This document shows, in pieces, positions 1 to 13,482 of a DNA stretch of 33,850 nucleotides. Origin of the DNA: Candidatus Altimarinota bacterium. Its GTDB lineage: Bacteria; Patescibacteriota; Gracilibacteria; BD1-5; UBA6164. The stretch lies in the NCBI GenBank assembly GCA_030683605.1, contig JAUXPL010000023.1, positions 1 through 33,850 of the forward strand, given 5' to 3'. Position numbers and translations under genes: made by a program. Position 1 is the first letter of the stretch, and every line of letters begins with the position of its first letter. Below the pieces are notes generated by a model that saw only the letters and a program-made list of their open reading frames with translations, did not search any database and was not told the DNA's origin.

Positions 1-120
1 AATTTTATAAAATAGCTGTAAAATTTAATACTTTAATAAGTGTGACTTTTTTATTGTCCTTAAAATTTGTTATTTTTCTAATTTTTAGTAAAATCCTTCT
101 ATTAAAAATACCATTATTCC

Positions 121-184
121 TTAAGTTAATGGTATTGGGGCGAAGCTACAGACCACACACTAACTCCAATGCCATTAAGTTAAG
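121..184. repeat. Inverted repeat, ATTAAGTTAA family, copy 1
   Basis: Arms at 121-140 and 164-184 are near-perfect reverse complements (core TTAAGTTAATGGTATTGG against CCAATGCCATTAAGTTAA), separated by about 24 bases that contain the GC-richer GGGCGAAGC. The same arm recurs as a tighter perfect hairpin at 23710-23755. It lacks a T-run, so it is not an obvious terminator. Confidence 0.7.
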
Positions 185-198
185 AAAATTTGTACTTA

Positions 199-325
199 GG
201 TTCTAATCCCTCCCCCCTGCGGGTACTCCCTTTGTCCTAAAGGATACATTTCAATAAAAAAGGGAGAAATTTCTTCCCTTTCAAGGGAAGTACTCGAAAC
301 GCAGTGGAGAGGGATTGGATAGAAC
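199..325. repeat. Palindromic repeat family A, double copy
   Basis: A GC-richer island in AT-rich DNA. The left half carries TAATCCCTCCCCCCTGCGGG and later AAAGGGAGAAAT; the right half carries CTTCCCTTTCAAGGGAAG and GCAGTGGAGAGGGATT. Outer arms GGTTCTAATCCCTC and GAGGGATTGGATAGAACC make the whole unit palindromic. Single copies of the same family occur at 3559-3610, 11357-11428 and, inside a gene, 15292-15344. Confidence 0.75.
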
Positions 326-375
326 CATGTTCTACAATTAAATCATATAGTTTACATACAATTTAATAAAATATA

Positions 376-1188
376 ATGTTAGAGATATTTCAATATGAAT
401 TTATGCAAAATGCATTTATTGTATGAATTATACTATCAATACTTTGACCAATTATAGGAGTATTTTTAATTATAAGAAGATATACAATGATATCTGATAC
501 ACTTTCTCACTCATCACTTACATGAGTTATTTTGTGATTATCTACTTGATATTCTCCTATGATTACTACTCTAGTTTATTCAGTATTTTCAGCGGTAGTT
601 ATAGAAAAACTGAGATTATCAAAAAGACTTGCTTGAGATATGGTTTTGGCATTATTTTTGGCTTTTAATCTATCTATTGTAGCTACAATGATTAGTTTGA
701 ATAACAGGTTTATGATAAATATTTCATCGTATTTATTCTGAAGTATTTCACTAGTTTCGAAAAGTGATGTAAATTTGATAATAGTATTAGCAACTGTTAT
801 TTTGCTTGTATTATTTTTTATAAAAGACTCACTTATAAAAGTTACTTATGATGAAGACAATGCCGAAGCATCAGGTGTAAATACTAAATTAATCAACTTG
901 ATTTTTATCATATTGGTTTCTATGCTTATTACATTGGCTATACCAATTACAGGAATATTATTGTTATCAGTATTGATTATTTTACCTGTAATAGTATCTA
1001 CACAAATCAGCTGGAGCTTCAAATCTACTATTGTAATAGCTGAGATTATCTCTATATTGTCAGTGATTTCATGAATAACTATATCATATTATTTTGATAT
1101 ATCTGCAAGTGGAATTATTTCATTTATTTTGTTATGATTTTTTGCTATATTTTTCATATTTGCCAAATTTTTTAGAAGAGTGAAATAG
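376..1188 (+). CDS. Metal ABC transporter permease, ZnuB/TroC (ABC-3) family
   Basis: A 270-residue integral membrane protein, the usual size for the zinc/manganese importer permease family, with about seven to eight hydrophobic segments. Near the N-terminus, RRYTMISDTLSHSSLTGV matches the family pattern RR..L.GD.LSH..L.GV. Near residue 155, DEDNAEASGVNTKLIN matches the conserved D.E.A..SGV segment, followed by the conserved ITGILLLSVLIILPV helix. The family forms the channel for Zn2+ or Mn2+ uptake together with an ATPase and a lipoprotein receptor. Neither partner is in the window, so they are either upstream beyond repeat-filled DNA or elsewhere. The start is the ATG at 376, preceded only by AT-rich DNA with no Shine-Dalgarno. 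The gene ends in TAG just before a hairpin terminator. Metal specificity cannot be read from the sequence. Confidence 0.85.
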
Positions 1189-1192
1189 TTAC

Positions 1193-1242
1193 AAAAGCAA
1201 TTAAGTATATATTTTGTATATTTATTTGCTTTTATTTTTTTT
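1193..1242 (+). terminator. Terminator of the metal permease gene, overlapping TA1 promoter
   Basis: AAAAGCAA (1193-1200) pairs with TTGCTTTT (1226-1233), extended inward by TAAGTATATA/TGTATATTTA with G-U pairs, then a T-rich tail. The descending arm also supplies the TTGCTT -35 box of the next promoter. A near-identical copy lies at 2826-2874. Confidence 0.7.
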
Positions 1243-1252
1243 GTGATATAAT
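1226..1252 (+). promoter_or_regulatory. Promoter of TA1
   Basis: TTGCTT at 1226-1231 and TATAAT at 1247-1252, 15-bp spacer, 31 bases before the antitoxin ATG. The leader is shared with TA2 (2859-2886), so the two modules are likely expressed alike. Confidence 0.6.
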
Positions 1253-1283
1253 ATATGAAATTTAAAAATAATTATTCTAAATT

Positions 1284-1463
1284 ATGACAAAAATTGAAGA
1301 AAAGAGAAATCTTTTAAAAGAAGTTGATATTATAAATGATAGGGAATATATATTATCAGAATTAAAGAAAAGTGAGTCAGAAAAAAGCTATTCTTTCGAA
1401 GAATCTTATGAGTATAATTTGGCTAGATTAAATAAAATGTTTGAGAAATATGAAAATATATAA
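1284..1463 (+). CDS. TA1 antitoxin, small acidic protein
   Basis: A 59-residue charged protein directly upstream of, and overlapping by 14 bases, a RelE/ParE-type toxin: the normal antitoxin-first order. The C-terminal part (YSFEESYEYNLARLNKMFEKYE) resembles that of the TA3 antitoxin (VSFEYAYEKGKRFINNL), the region expected to wrap the toxin. No recognisable DNA-binding domain is evident in the N-terminal half, so autoregulation is not established. Its role as antitoxin rests on size, order, overlap and similarity to the TA3 partner. It contains no TGA codon. Confidence 0.65.
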   Translation: MTKIEEKRNLLKEVDIINDREYILSELKKSESEKSYSFEESYEYNLARLNKMFEKYENI

Positions 1464-1755
1464 TATAAAAATAAGAGATAGTGTACATGAATTTGTCTGA
1501 GATTTATGAGAATATATATTTAGAATGTCATTTGATTTTGAAAATTCAAAAACAATAATGAATAATATATATAAAGATATATTTTCACTTAAAATTTTCC
1601 CAAATAGATTTCCAAGTTTTAATGATAAGTTTAGAGTTATGACTATAAATAAAAAATATAGAGTATTTTTTGTAGTAGATGAAGAAAATACTACAATTAT
1701 AGTTTCTAGAATATTTTTTAGTAGTGAGAATTATTTAGAATGATTAATAGATTAA
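1450..1755 (+). CDS. TA1 toxin, RelE/ParE superfamily
   Basis: A 101-residue protein of the RelE/ParE fold family. In the family these are either ribosome-dependent mRNA interferases or gyrase inhibitors; the sequence does not decide which. Diagnostic parts are the N-terminal KIYNIKIRDSVHEFVGDLGEY helical stretch, the central SLKIFPNRFPSF loop and the C-terminal strands FRVMTINKKYRVFFVVDE, the 'YRV.Y.VD' core typical of ParE-like toxins. It is closely similar to the TA3 toxin at 11707-12003 throughout. Two N-terminal glycines are TGA-coded, so a standard-code caller would find only a truncated product from 1525. The ATG at 1450 overlaps the antitoxin and matches the start of the TA3 toxin. 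Confidence 0.8.
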
Positions 1756-1762
1756 AATTTAT

Positions 1763-1801
1763 AAAAACTCCTAAAAACATTTTGTTTTTAGGAGTTTTTG
1801 T
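1763..1801 (+). terminator. Terminator after TA1
   Basis: Perfect 16-bp stem AAAAACTCCTAAAAAC / GTTTTTAGGAGTTTTT (1763-1778 and 1784-1799) with a 5-base loop, ending in a T-run. Confidence 0.85.
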
Positions 1802-1839
1802 TATAATAATTACATAATTTATATAAAAATACTTTAATT

Positions 1840-2820
1840 ATGAAATTACAAAAATACACAAAAACAAGTCTATCAATAGTATTAACATTATTCTTATCAT
1901 ACTGATTAGTATCAGCATGGACGAATCTATCATCAGTAACTACTTGAGACACATTAACATCAACTGTATGGAATGATATGGTAACAAAATTGAATGACAC
2001 AGGATAAAGAGCAAGTGGTATATTTACAGATGGGATTGGTAATGTATGAATATGAAATTCAAGTCCAAATGCAAAATTAGATGTTCAAGGAGGTAGAAGT
2101 TTTTTTTCTGCAGCAAATGAACAATATGGTATATGAGTAAGATATTCTTCAGCTGGTGGTGCTGTTTATTTTTGAGCAAATAGTTCATCAAGTACTCCTG
2201 ATGTTGTTATATCTGCTGCTGGTGGTAATACTCTTATGACATTACAAAATTGAGGTAATGTTTGAATATGAGCATCTAATCCTCAAAACAAATTGGAAGT
2301 AAATTGATCTATCCAATGAAATAGATTAATATCTTATTGATATACATGAAATGATGCGATAAGATTTCAACCATGAAATGATTTAAATCCAACATATGCT
2401 GCTATAGTGGTTTGAAATGCCGCTTGGACATGATATCCATTTTATGTAAGAAAAGATTGATATGCATTTGCAACATCTTGGAATAGTTCTTCTGATCTTA
2501 GACTAAAAGAAGATATTAAGCCTATAGAAAATATATTTGAAATGATTGATAAAATTAGATGAGTGAATTTTACATGGAAAGATACTAAAAAACATGATAT
2601 GTGAGTAATTGCACAAGAAATAGAAAAAGTATTCCCTGAATTTGTAACAACTAAAAATGATTGATTTAAAACAGTTGAATATGGTAAACTAGTAGCTCCT
2701 TTAATTGAAGCTGTAAAAGAATTAAAAAAAGAGAATGAAGAAAAAGATAAACAAATAGAAACACTAAAAAAACAAAACGAAGAAATATTAAAAAGATTAG
2801 AAAAACTTGAAAATAAATAA
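1840..2820 (+). pseudogene. Secreted surface protein with S74 intramolecular chaperone domain; in-frame TAA
   Basis: Read through a TAA at 2005-2007, the frame encodes 326 codons. Residues 1-27 form a signal peptide (hydrophobic SLSIVLTLFLSYGLVSAW). The middle holds two 'NVGIG..S.P..KL.V.G' repeats, typical of large adhesin and tail-fibre-like proteins. The C-terminus is an S74 (endosialidase-type) chaperone domain beginning SSDLRLKEDIKPIEN, where the Ser and Lys of S-D-x-R-x-K are the self-cleavage dyad, and ending in a charged coiled coil. Such proteins trimerise and cut off the chaperone part. The TAA falls at codon 56, between signal peptide and repeats, in otherwise intact sequence, and no useful downstream start keeps the signal. 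A single A-to-T change (AAA to TAA) would explain it. It may be a fresh nonsense mutation, a phase switch, a sequencing error or readthrough. Confidence 0.75.
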
Positions 2821-2825
2821 ATATG

Positions 2826-2874
2826 AAAAGCAATTAAGTATATATATTGTATATTTATTTGCTTTTTATTTTTT
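2826..2874 (+). terminator. Terminator of the S74 surface-protein gene
   Basis: Second copy of the AAAAGCAATTAAGTATATAT...TTGCTTTT hairpin seen at 1193-1242, placed just after the stop codon of the surface protein and again overlapping the -35 box of the following TA module. Confidence 0.65.
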
Positions 2875-2886
2875 AAAATATATAAT
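2859..2886 (+). promoter_or_regulatory. Promoter of TA2
   Basis: TTGCTT (2859-2864), 16-bp spacer, TATAAT (2881-2886), then an AT-only leader nearly identical to that of TA1 up to the antitoxin ATG at 2917. Confidence 0.65.
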
Positions 2887-2916
2887 ATACTTAAATATAA
2901 AAATAATTATTAAAAT

Positions 2917-3132
2917 ATGACTACAATTAATTTAGAAATACCAAGTGAAATAAAAGAAAAATTATGAATAGGTAATAAAATTTCTTATTATGATTTGATA
3001 GAAAAAACAATATGAGAAGATTATATTTCGCCTGAACTTAAATTTATTAGTTATGTAGATTTATCAGAAGAAGATAAAAAAATGTATGATGAATCAGATA
3101 TTTTAGATAGAAGTAAATTTACAAATATATAA
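2917..3132 (+). CDS. TA2 antitoxin
   Basis: A 71-residue protein ending one base before the toxin start region, in antitoxin position. It begins MTTINLEIPSEIKEKLGIG, a short beta-like stretch plus helix, and ends in an acidic tail (LSEEDKKMYDESDILD) likely to cover the basic toxin surface. It is not related to the TA1 or TA3 antitoxins by eye, although it shares its promoter and leader with TA1. No antitoxin family is confidently recognised. Two glycines are TGA-coded. Confidence 0.6.
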
Positions 3133-3133
3133 T

Positions 3134-3388
3134 ATGATAACTATAATAAATATTGTTGAAAAAGAAGGTATAAAATCTTACTTGATAAAAAGAAATTTAA
3201 TAAAACAATATAAGAAAGCAAAGATTCAAATATTAGCTTGAATATACTGATGAATGGATTTAAAAATTAGAGAACCAAAAGATAAATGAATATGGAGTTT
3301 TAGAATAAATAAACAATATAGAGCATTTTGTATATTAGAATGAGATACTTTAATAGTATTAAAAATAGATAATCACCAAAATTACTAA
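3134..3388 (+). CDS. TA2 toxin, RelE-like mRNA interferase family
   Basis: An 84-residue basic protein. The C-terminal half, IWSFRINKQYRAFCIL then VLKIDNHQNY, matches the RelE/YoeB/Txe-type signature in which a W-S-x-R-x-[ND]-x-x-[YW]-R strand is followed by a terminal I-D-x-H segment, and family members of this kind usually cut mRNA at the ribosome. Its length is normal for such toxins. It differs clearly from the TA1 and TA3 toxins, so the window holds at least two toxin subfamilies. The start at 3134 lies one base after the antitoxin stop (TAA TATG). The hairpin terminator begins in its stop codon. Confidence 0.75.
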
Positions 3389-3425
3389 AAACTCAAAAAA
3401 TCTTTTGGATTTCTTGAGTTTTTTA
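3387..3425 (+). terminator. Terminator after TA2
   Basis: Stem AAAAACTCAA.AAATC / GATTTCTTGAGTTTTT with a short TTTTG loop and T-rich tail, overlapping the toxin stop codon. Confidence 0.8.
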
Positions 3426-3558
3426 TTATAATTAAGCTATCGCGCTACTTTCGATTGTGTAATTCTGATGAAGTAGGGCTATTTTTGACGTTGTTAAAAA
3501 TGAGGTAATATGATTGTGTAACTCCTCCTCATACATTTTCTTTATTAATCGGTTCCAT

Positions 3559-3610
3559 AATTTCTCCCTTTTTAAAAGGGAGTACCCCGCAGTGGGGAGG
3601 GATTAGAAAT
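3559..3610 (+). repeat. Palindromic repeat family A, single copy
   Basis: ATTTCTCCCTTTTT then AAAAGGGAG, CCCCGC and GTGGGGAGGGATTAGAAAT. Two nested palindromes: CTCCCTTTT/AAAAGGGAG and the outer ATTTCT/AGAAAT. It lies in the ~260-bp gap before rpoB. The rest of that gap shows only a 10-base direct repeat, GATTGTGTAA, at about 3454 and 3512. The hemW insertion at 15292-15344 is the same element. Confidence 0.75.
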
Positions 3611-3650
3611 AATGAATAAATTATATTATTATATTAATTAATATATTTGT

Positions 3651-7112
<3,462 letters not shown>

Positions 7113-7119
7113 AAATACG

Positions 7120-7222
7120 AGAACCCCTCTCAATTCTCCCCTTGTCAGGGGAGATGAGGCACAAGTAAAATATTATTCCTCCCCTGACAAGGGGAGGTGG
7201 CTGAAAGCCGGAGGGGTTTTTT
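7120..7222. repeat. Palindromic repeat family B between rpoB and rpoC
   Basis: GAACCCCTCTCAATTCTCCC, CTTGTCAGGGGAGATGAGGC, then CCTCCCCTGACAAGGGGAGG and GCCGGAGGGGTTTTTT. The central arms (CCTTGTCAGGGGAG with its complement CTCCCCTGACAAGG) and the outer arms (AACCCCTC with GAGGGGTT) make a long stem that ends in six Ts. It could therefore attenuate transcription between the two polymerase genes. Related copies: 16017-16169 and a remnant at 12710-12765. Confidence 0.75.
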
Positions 7223-7275
7223 GGTTAAGAATTAAATTCAACTTTAAAATTTTTTAATCTCTAATTATAATCATA

Positions 7276-11288
<4,013 letters not shown>

Positions 11289-11292
<4 letters not shown>

Positions 11293-11327
11293 TCACAAAA
11301 AAACGAAACTTTAGTTTCGTTTTTTTT
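11289..11327 (+). terminator. rpoC terminator, first copy of a 39-nt direct repeat
   Basis: ACGAAACT-TT-AGTTTCGT flanked by A- and T-runs, a bidirectional-type hairpin. The 39 bases 11289-11327 recur exactly at 12239-12277. Confidence 0.9.
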
Positions 11328-11335
11328 GGCTTAAT

Positions 11336-11473
11336 CAAATTTTGGTGGAATAAAATTCTAATCCCTCCCCCTGCGGGGACTCCCTTTTGGCCCTAAAGGA
11401 TACACCTTCGGATAAAAAGGGAGAAATTATCAAATGTTATAACTATATTTTTTCTTTCTCCACCAAAATTTAG
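11336..11473. repeat. Family A palindromic repeat bracketed by a 13-bp inverted repeat
   Basis: A family A copy in reverse orientation (11357-11428: TTCTAATCCCTCCCCCTGCG through AAAGGGAGAAATTA) with an extra GGCCCTAAAGGAT loop, as in the 199-325 copy. It is enclosed by AAATTTTGGTGGA (11337-11349) and its exact complement TCCACCAAAATTT (11459-11471). The bracketing arms are unlike other family A copies and could be ends of a small non-autonomous element. Confidence 0.65.
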
Positions 11474-11518
11474 ATTATGTCTAATATATACTTATTATAC
11501 TCAAAAATACAAAATAAT

Positions 11519-11546
11519 TTGCAATTAGTAATAAAAATATTATACT
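11519..11546 (+). promoter_or_regulatory. Promoter of TA3
   Basis: TTGCAA (11519-11524), 16-bp spacer, TATACT (11541-11546), 29 bases before the antitoxin ATG at 11576. Its position supports that start over an in-frame ATG at 11477, which lies upstream of the promoter. Confidence 0.55.
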
Positions 11547-11575
11547 ATAAAAAATTAATACATAATCTTATAAAT

Positions 11576-11707
11576 ATGTCAGTAAAAACAAATATAGATA
11601 AAAAAGCAATAATTAATGAATTAAATAGAAGAGAAACAGAAAAAACTGTATCTTTTGAGTATGCTTATGAAAAATGAAAAAGATTTATTAATAATCTTTG
11701 AAAATAA
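11576..11707 (+). CDS. TA3 antitoxin
   Basis: A 43-residue protein (MSVKTNIDKKAIINELNRRE at the start, then a VSFEYAYEK segment) whose stop TAA shares its last base with the toxin ATG, indicating translational coupling. Its C-terminal part resembles the TA1 antitoxin, in keeping with their similar toxins. Its first 22 bases around the start codon are identical to those of the orphan antitoxin gene at 12029. Two glycines near the end are TGA-coded. Confidence 0.65.
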
Positions 11708-12003
11708 TGTATGATATAAAAATTAAAGAATCAGTTTTACAGGATTTGGAAGAAATATCTGAATATATATTTCGAATGTCATACAGTATAGAGTTATCTA
11801 ATAATATATATGATAAAATAATGGCTTCAATAATATCTTTAAAAATATTTCCATATTCATTTCCGATTTTTGAAAATAATTATAGAGTTATAACTATTGA
11901 TAAAAGATATAGAGTTTTTTATAAAGTTGATGAAATATCAAAAGTAGTAATTGTACAATATATTTTTTGAACTAGTGAAGATTATGAAGAATTAATTAGA
12001 TAA
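11707..12003 (+). CDS. TA3 toxin, RelE/ParE superfamily
   Basis: A 98-residue protein homologous along its whole length to the TA1 toxin: MYDIKIKESVLQDLEEISEY, then IFRMS, SLKIFPYSFPIF, and the YRVITIDKRYRVFYKVDE strands of the ParE/RelE core. The two proteins share an EYIF-R-MS segment whose arginine is AGA in TA1 and CGA here, the best local evidence that CGA still means Arg. Interferase versus gyrase-poison activity cannot be told from sequence. The C-terminus runs over a TGA-coded glycine (IFGTSEDYEELIR). The pair lies in a block bracketed by duplicated rpoC terminators. Confidence 0.8.
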
Positions 12004-12028
12004 AAAATTTATATATAATATTATAAAT

Positions 12029-12196
12029 ATGTCAGTAAAAACTCAAAAAAAAGTAGATAATCTACATGTTACAAGTTTAGAAGAAATTATTTATTTGTTA
12101 CAAGAGTGAGAAGAAAGAGGTGGTGAAATGGATGCAAGAGAAGCATATGTTAAATGATTAGAATATTTTGCTAATCTTAAAAAACAGTATTGTTAG
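12029..12196 (+). CDS. Orphan antitoxin-like small protein
   Basis: A 55-residue protein beginning MSVKTQKKVDNLHVTSLEEI and ending KGLEYFANLKKQYC. The N-terminal codons and leader copy the TA3 antitoxin; the C-terminal KGLEYFANLKK resembles its KGKRFINNLGK. No toxin follows. The frame RVIRTEKVDFEL directly after the stop (12197-12235) may be the last trace of one, as it resembles the YRV strand of such toxins. It could be a decaying TA pair or an antitoxin kept to neutralise related toxins. Confidence 0.5.
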
Positions 12197-12238
12197 AGTT
12201 ATTAGAACAGAAAAAGTAGATTTTGAATTGTAAAAATA

Positions 12239-12277
12239 TTAATCACAAAAAAACGAAACTTTAGTTTCGTTTTTTTT
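12239..12277. terminator. Second copy of the rpoC terminator, shared with the converging gene
   Basis: Identical over 39 bases to 11289-11327. On the minus strand its A-run overlaps the TAA stop of the 12276-12653 gene, so it serves both directions. The original arrangement was probably rpoC and that gene converging on one terminator. Confidence 0.85.
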
Positions 12278-12653
12278 ATAAATCATTTAACATATTTAAT
12301 ACATTATCTGCATCATCATCAGCATCATCACTTGCTTCTTGGTCTTTGATTTTTTTCTTTGAGTCTTTTAATTGGAATTCTTGCCATTCTATTAAATGTT
12401 TTTCATTTAAGTTTTTGATTTCATTTTGATATTTTTCTTCTAATTTTTCTAATTTTTTTCTTTCAGTATCTAGAATATTGAATAATCTATCTACTTGTTC
12501 ATTTGTCATAGATGGTAATATATCAAACCAATATTGTCTTTCGTCATCATCCATTGATTCTGTAGACAGTATTAATTCCACCAACTCATTGTATTGAGCT
12601 AGAGTTTCATCTGAAACATTAAATGTTTTTCAATTTTGTTTTAATTCAGCCAT
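12276..12653 (-). CDS. Acidic coiled-coil protein, unknown function
   Basis: A 125-residue protein that I do not recognise. It opens MAELKQNGKTFNVSDETL. The middle is a predicted amphipathic coiled coil (RKKLEKLEEKYQNEIKNLNEK with further K/E heptads), followed by a strongly acidic tail (ASDDADDDADN) and a short hydrophobic end. There is no signal peptide or membrane segment, so it is likely cytosolic. One TGA glycine lies at residue 8, so the true start lies upstream of a standard-code call. It converges on rpoC through the duplicated terminator. The acidic tail suggests protein or nucleic-acid-factor binding, but that is inference only. Confidence 0.7.
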
Positions 12654-12709
12654 GTTATATTGTTAATATTAAATAAGTTTTTATGTAAAAATCATTAAAA
12701 ACTACATTT

Positions 12710-12765
12710 TTGTAGCCTCTTTCCTTTATGTAAAGGAAAGAATTCAAGATAGGAATAGGAATGAC
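12710..12765 (+). repeat. Remnant of palindromic repeat family B
   Basis: TTGTAGCCTCTTTCCTTTATGTAAAGGAAAGAATTCAAGATAGG (given in part) parallels the right half of the 16017-16169 element (TGTAGCCTCTTTCCCCTGAT, then GGGGAGAGAATTCAAG). The inner stem CTTTCCTTTA/TAAAGGAAAG is preserved with drifted bases. The rest of the 12654-12895 gap is AT-rich and holds only a promoter. Confidence 0.6.
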
Positions 12766-12815
12766 TTTTCACATTTAACTTAATACCTATTCATTATACC
12801 AAACAATTTAAAAAT

Positions 12816-12842
12816 TTGCAAAAAAAAAATATAAGTTATAAT
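12816..12842 (+). promoter_or_regulatory. Promoter of the 12896-16018 operon
   Basis: TTGCAA (12816-12821), 15-bp A-rich spacer, TATAAT (12837-12842), about 54 bases before the first ATG. Confidence 0.5.
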
Positions 12843-12895
12843 AAATAATATAAAAATTGGGAGAATTATTAATTTATTTTTAATTAAAATATTAT

Positions 12896-13147
12896 ATGTT
12901 AACATTTTATATAGGAATTTATACTTTTGTATTAGCATTATTATGGTGATTATTTATAGTTGCAAAAATACATGCTTACAAGTTTAAAGATTTTTCATTA
13001 CATATTACAAAAGTAACTAATATATTATTTATATTTTTGTTAATTCTTTCAATTATATGATATCTTTTTATTTTTTATTTTACTACAAATACAACAACAG
13101 TAGTAAAAAATTATTCATCTTGAGATATCCAAGAAGTAAATTATTAA
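12896..13147 (+). CDS. Small two-helix membrane protein, unknown function
   Basis: An 83-residue protein with two clear membrane helices: residues 5-22 (YIGIYTFVLALLWGLFIV) and about residues 45-65 (ILFIFLLILSIIGYLFIFYF). Between them lies a short basic loop, and the C-terminal tail is polar (NYSSGDIQEVNY). No family is recognised. It is the first gene of a tight run: the HIT gene starts 6 bases after its stop. Glycines within the helices are TGA-coded. Confidence 0.65.
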
Positions 13148-13153
13148 TTAACT

Positions 13154-13477
13154 ATGAATACAATGTCAATTTTTAGCAAAATAATAAATAGGGAAATACC
13201 AGCAGATATTGTTTATGAACAAGAAAATATAATAGTTATAAAGGATATATTTCCTAAGGCAAAAACTCATTTGTTGATTATTCCTAAAAAAGAGATAGCA
13301 ACTATTAATGATTTACAAGAAGATGATAGGTGATTGTTAGCTGATATGTTTTTTGTAGCCAAAAAAGTGGCAAGAGATTTATGAATTGAAGAATGATATA
13401 AGTTAAGTTTTAATGTATGAGAAAAGGCAGGTCAAGAGGTAATGCATATACATTTACATCTATTATCTAATATATAA
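13154..13477 (+). CDS. HIT-family nucleotide-binding protein
   Basis: A 107-residue histidine-triad protein of the Hint/PKCI type. The C-terminal triad H98-x-H100-x-H102 (EVMHIHLHLL) is intact, and the N-terminal SIFSKIINREIPADIVYE and AKTHLLIIPKK are characteristic. Family members hydrolyse AMP-lysine or other nucleoside phosphoramidates; the physiological substrate here is unknown. It sits second in a four-gene run, 5 bases before the solute-binding protein, with no obvious functional tie to its neighbours. Several glycines (for example FNVGEKAG) are TGA-coded. Confidence 0.9.
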
Positions 13478-13482
13478 AAAAT

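Larger units (their letters stand above)
1..375. other. Non-coding region with repeats upstream of znuB-like gene
   Basis: No open frame of useful length under TGA=Gly on either strand. The first ~115 bases are plain AT-rich sequence. After them come an inverted repeat of the ATTAAGTTAA family (121-184) and a two-part GC-richer palindromic element (199-325), each listed separately. No ATP-binding or substrate-binding partner of the metal transporter is present here. Confidence 0.6.

Noticed and set aside
1840-2007. TAA at 2005 taken as a second recoded stop codon.
   Set aside because: TAA ends nearly all other genes, including rpoB, rpoC and argS, at the expected C-termini, so it is a real stop.
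11477-11575. An upstream in-frame ATG at 11477 as the TA3 antitoxin start.
   Set aside because: A TTGCAA-16-TATACT promoter lies between it and the ATG at 11576, and the added residues look like translated leader. The orphan copy at 12029 also shares only the 11576 start context.
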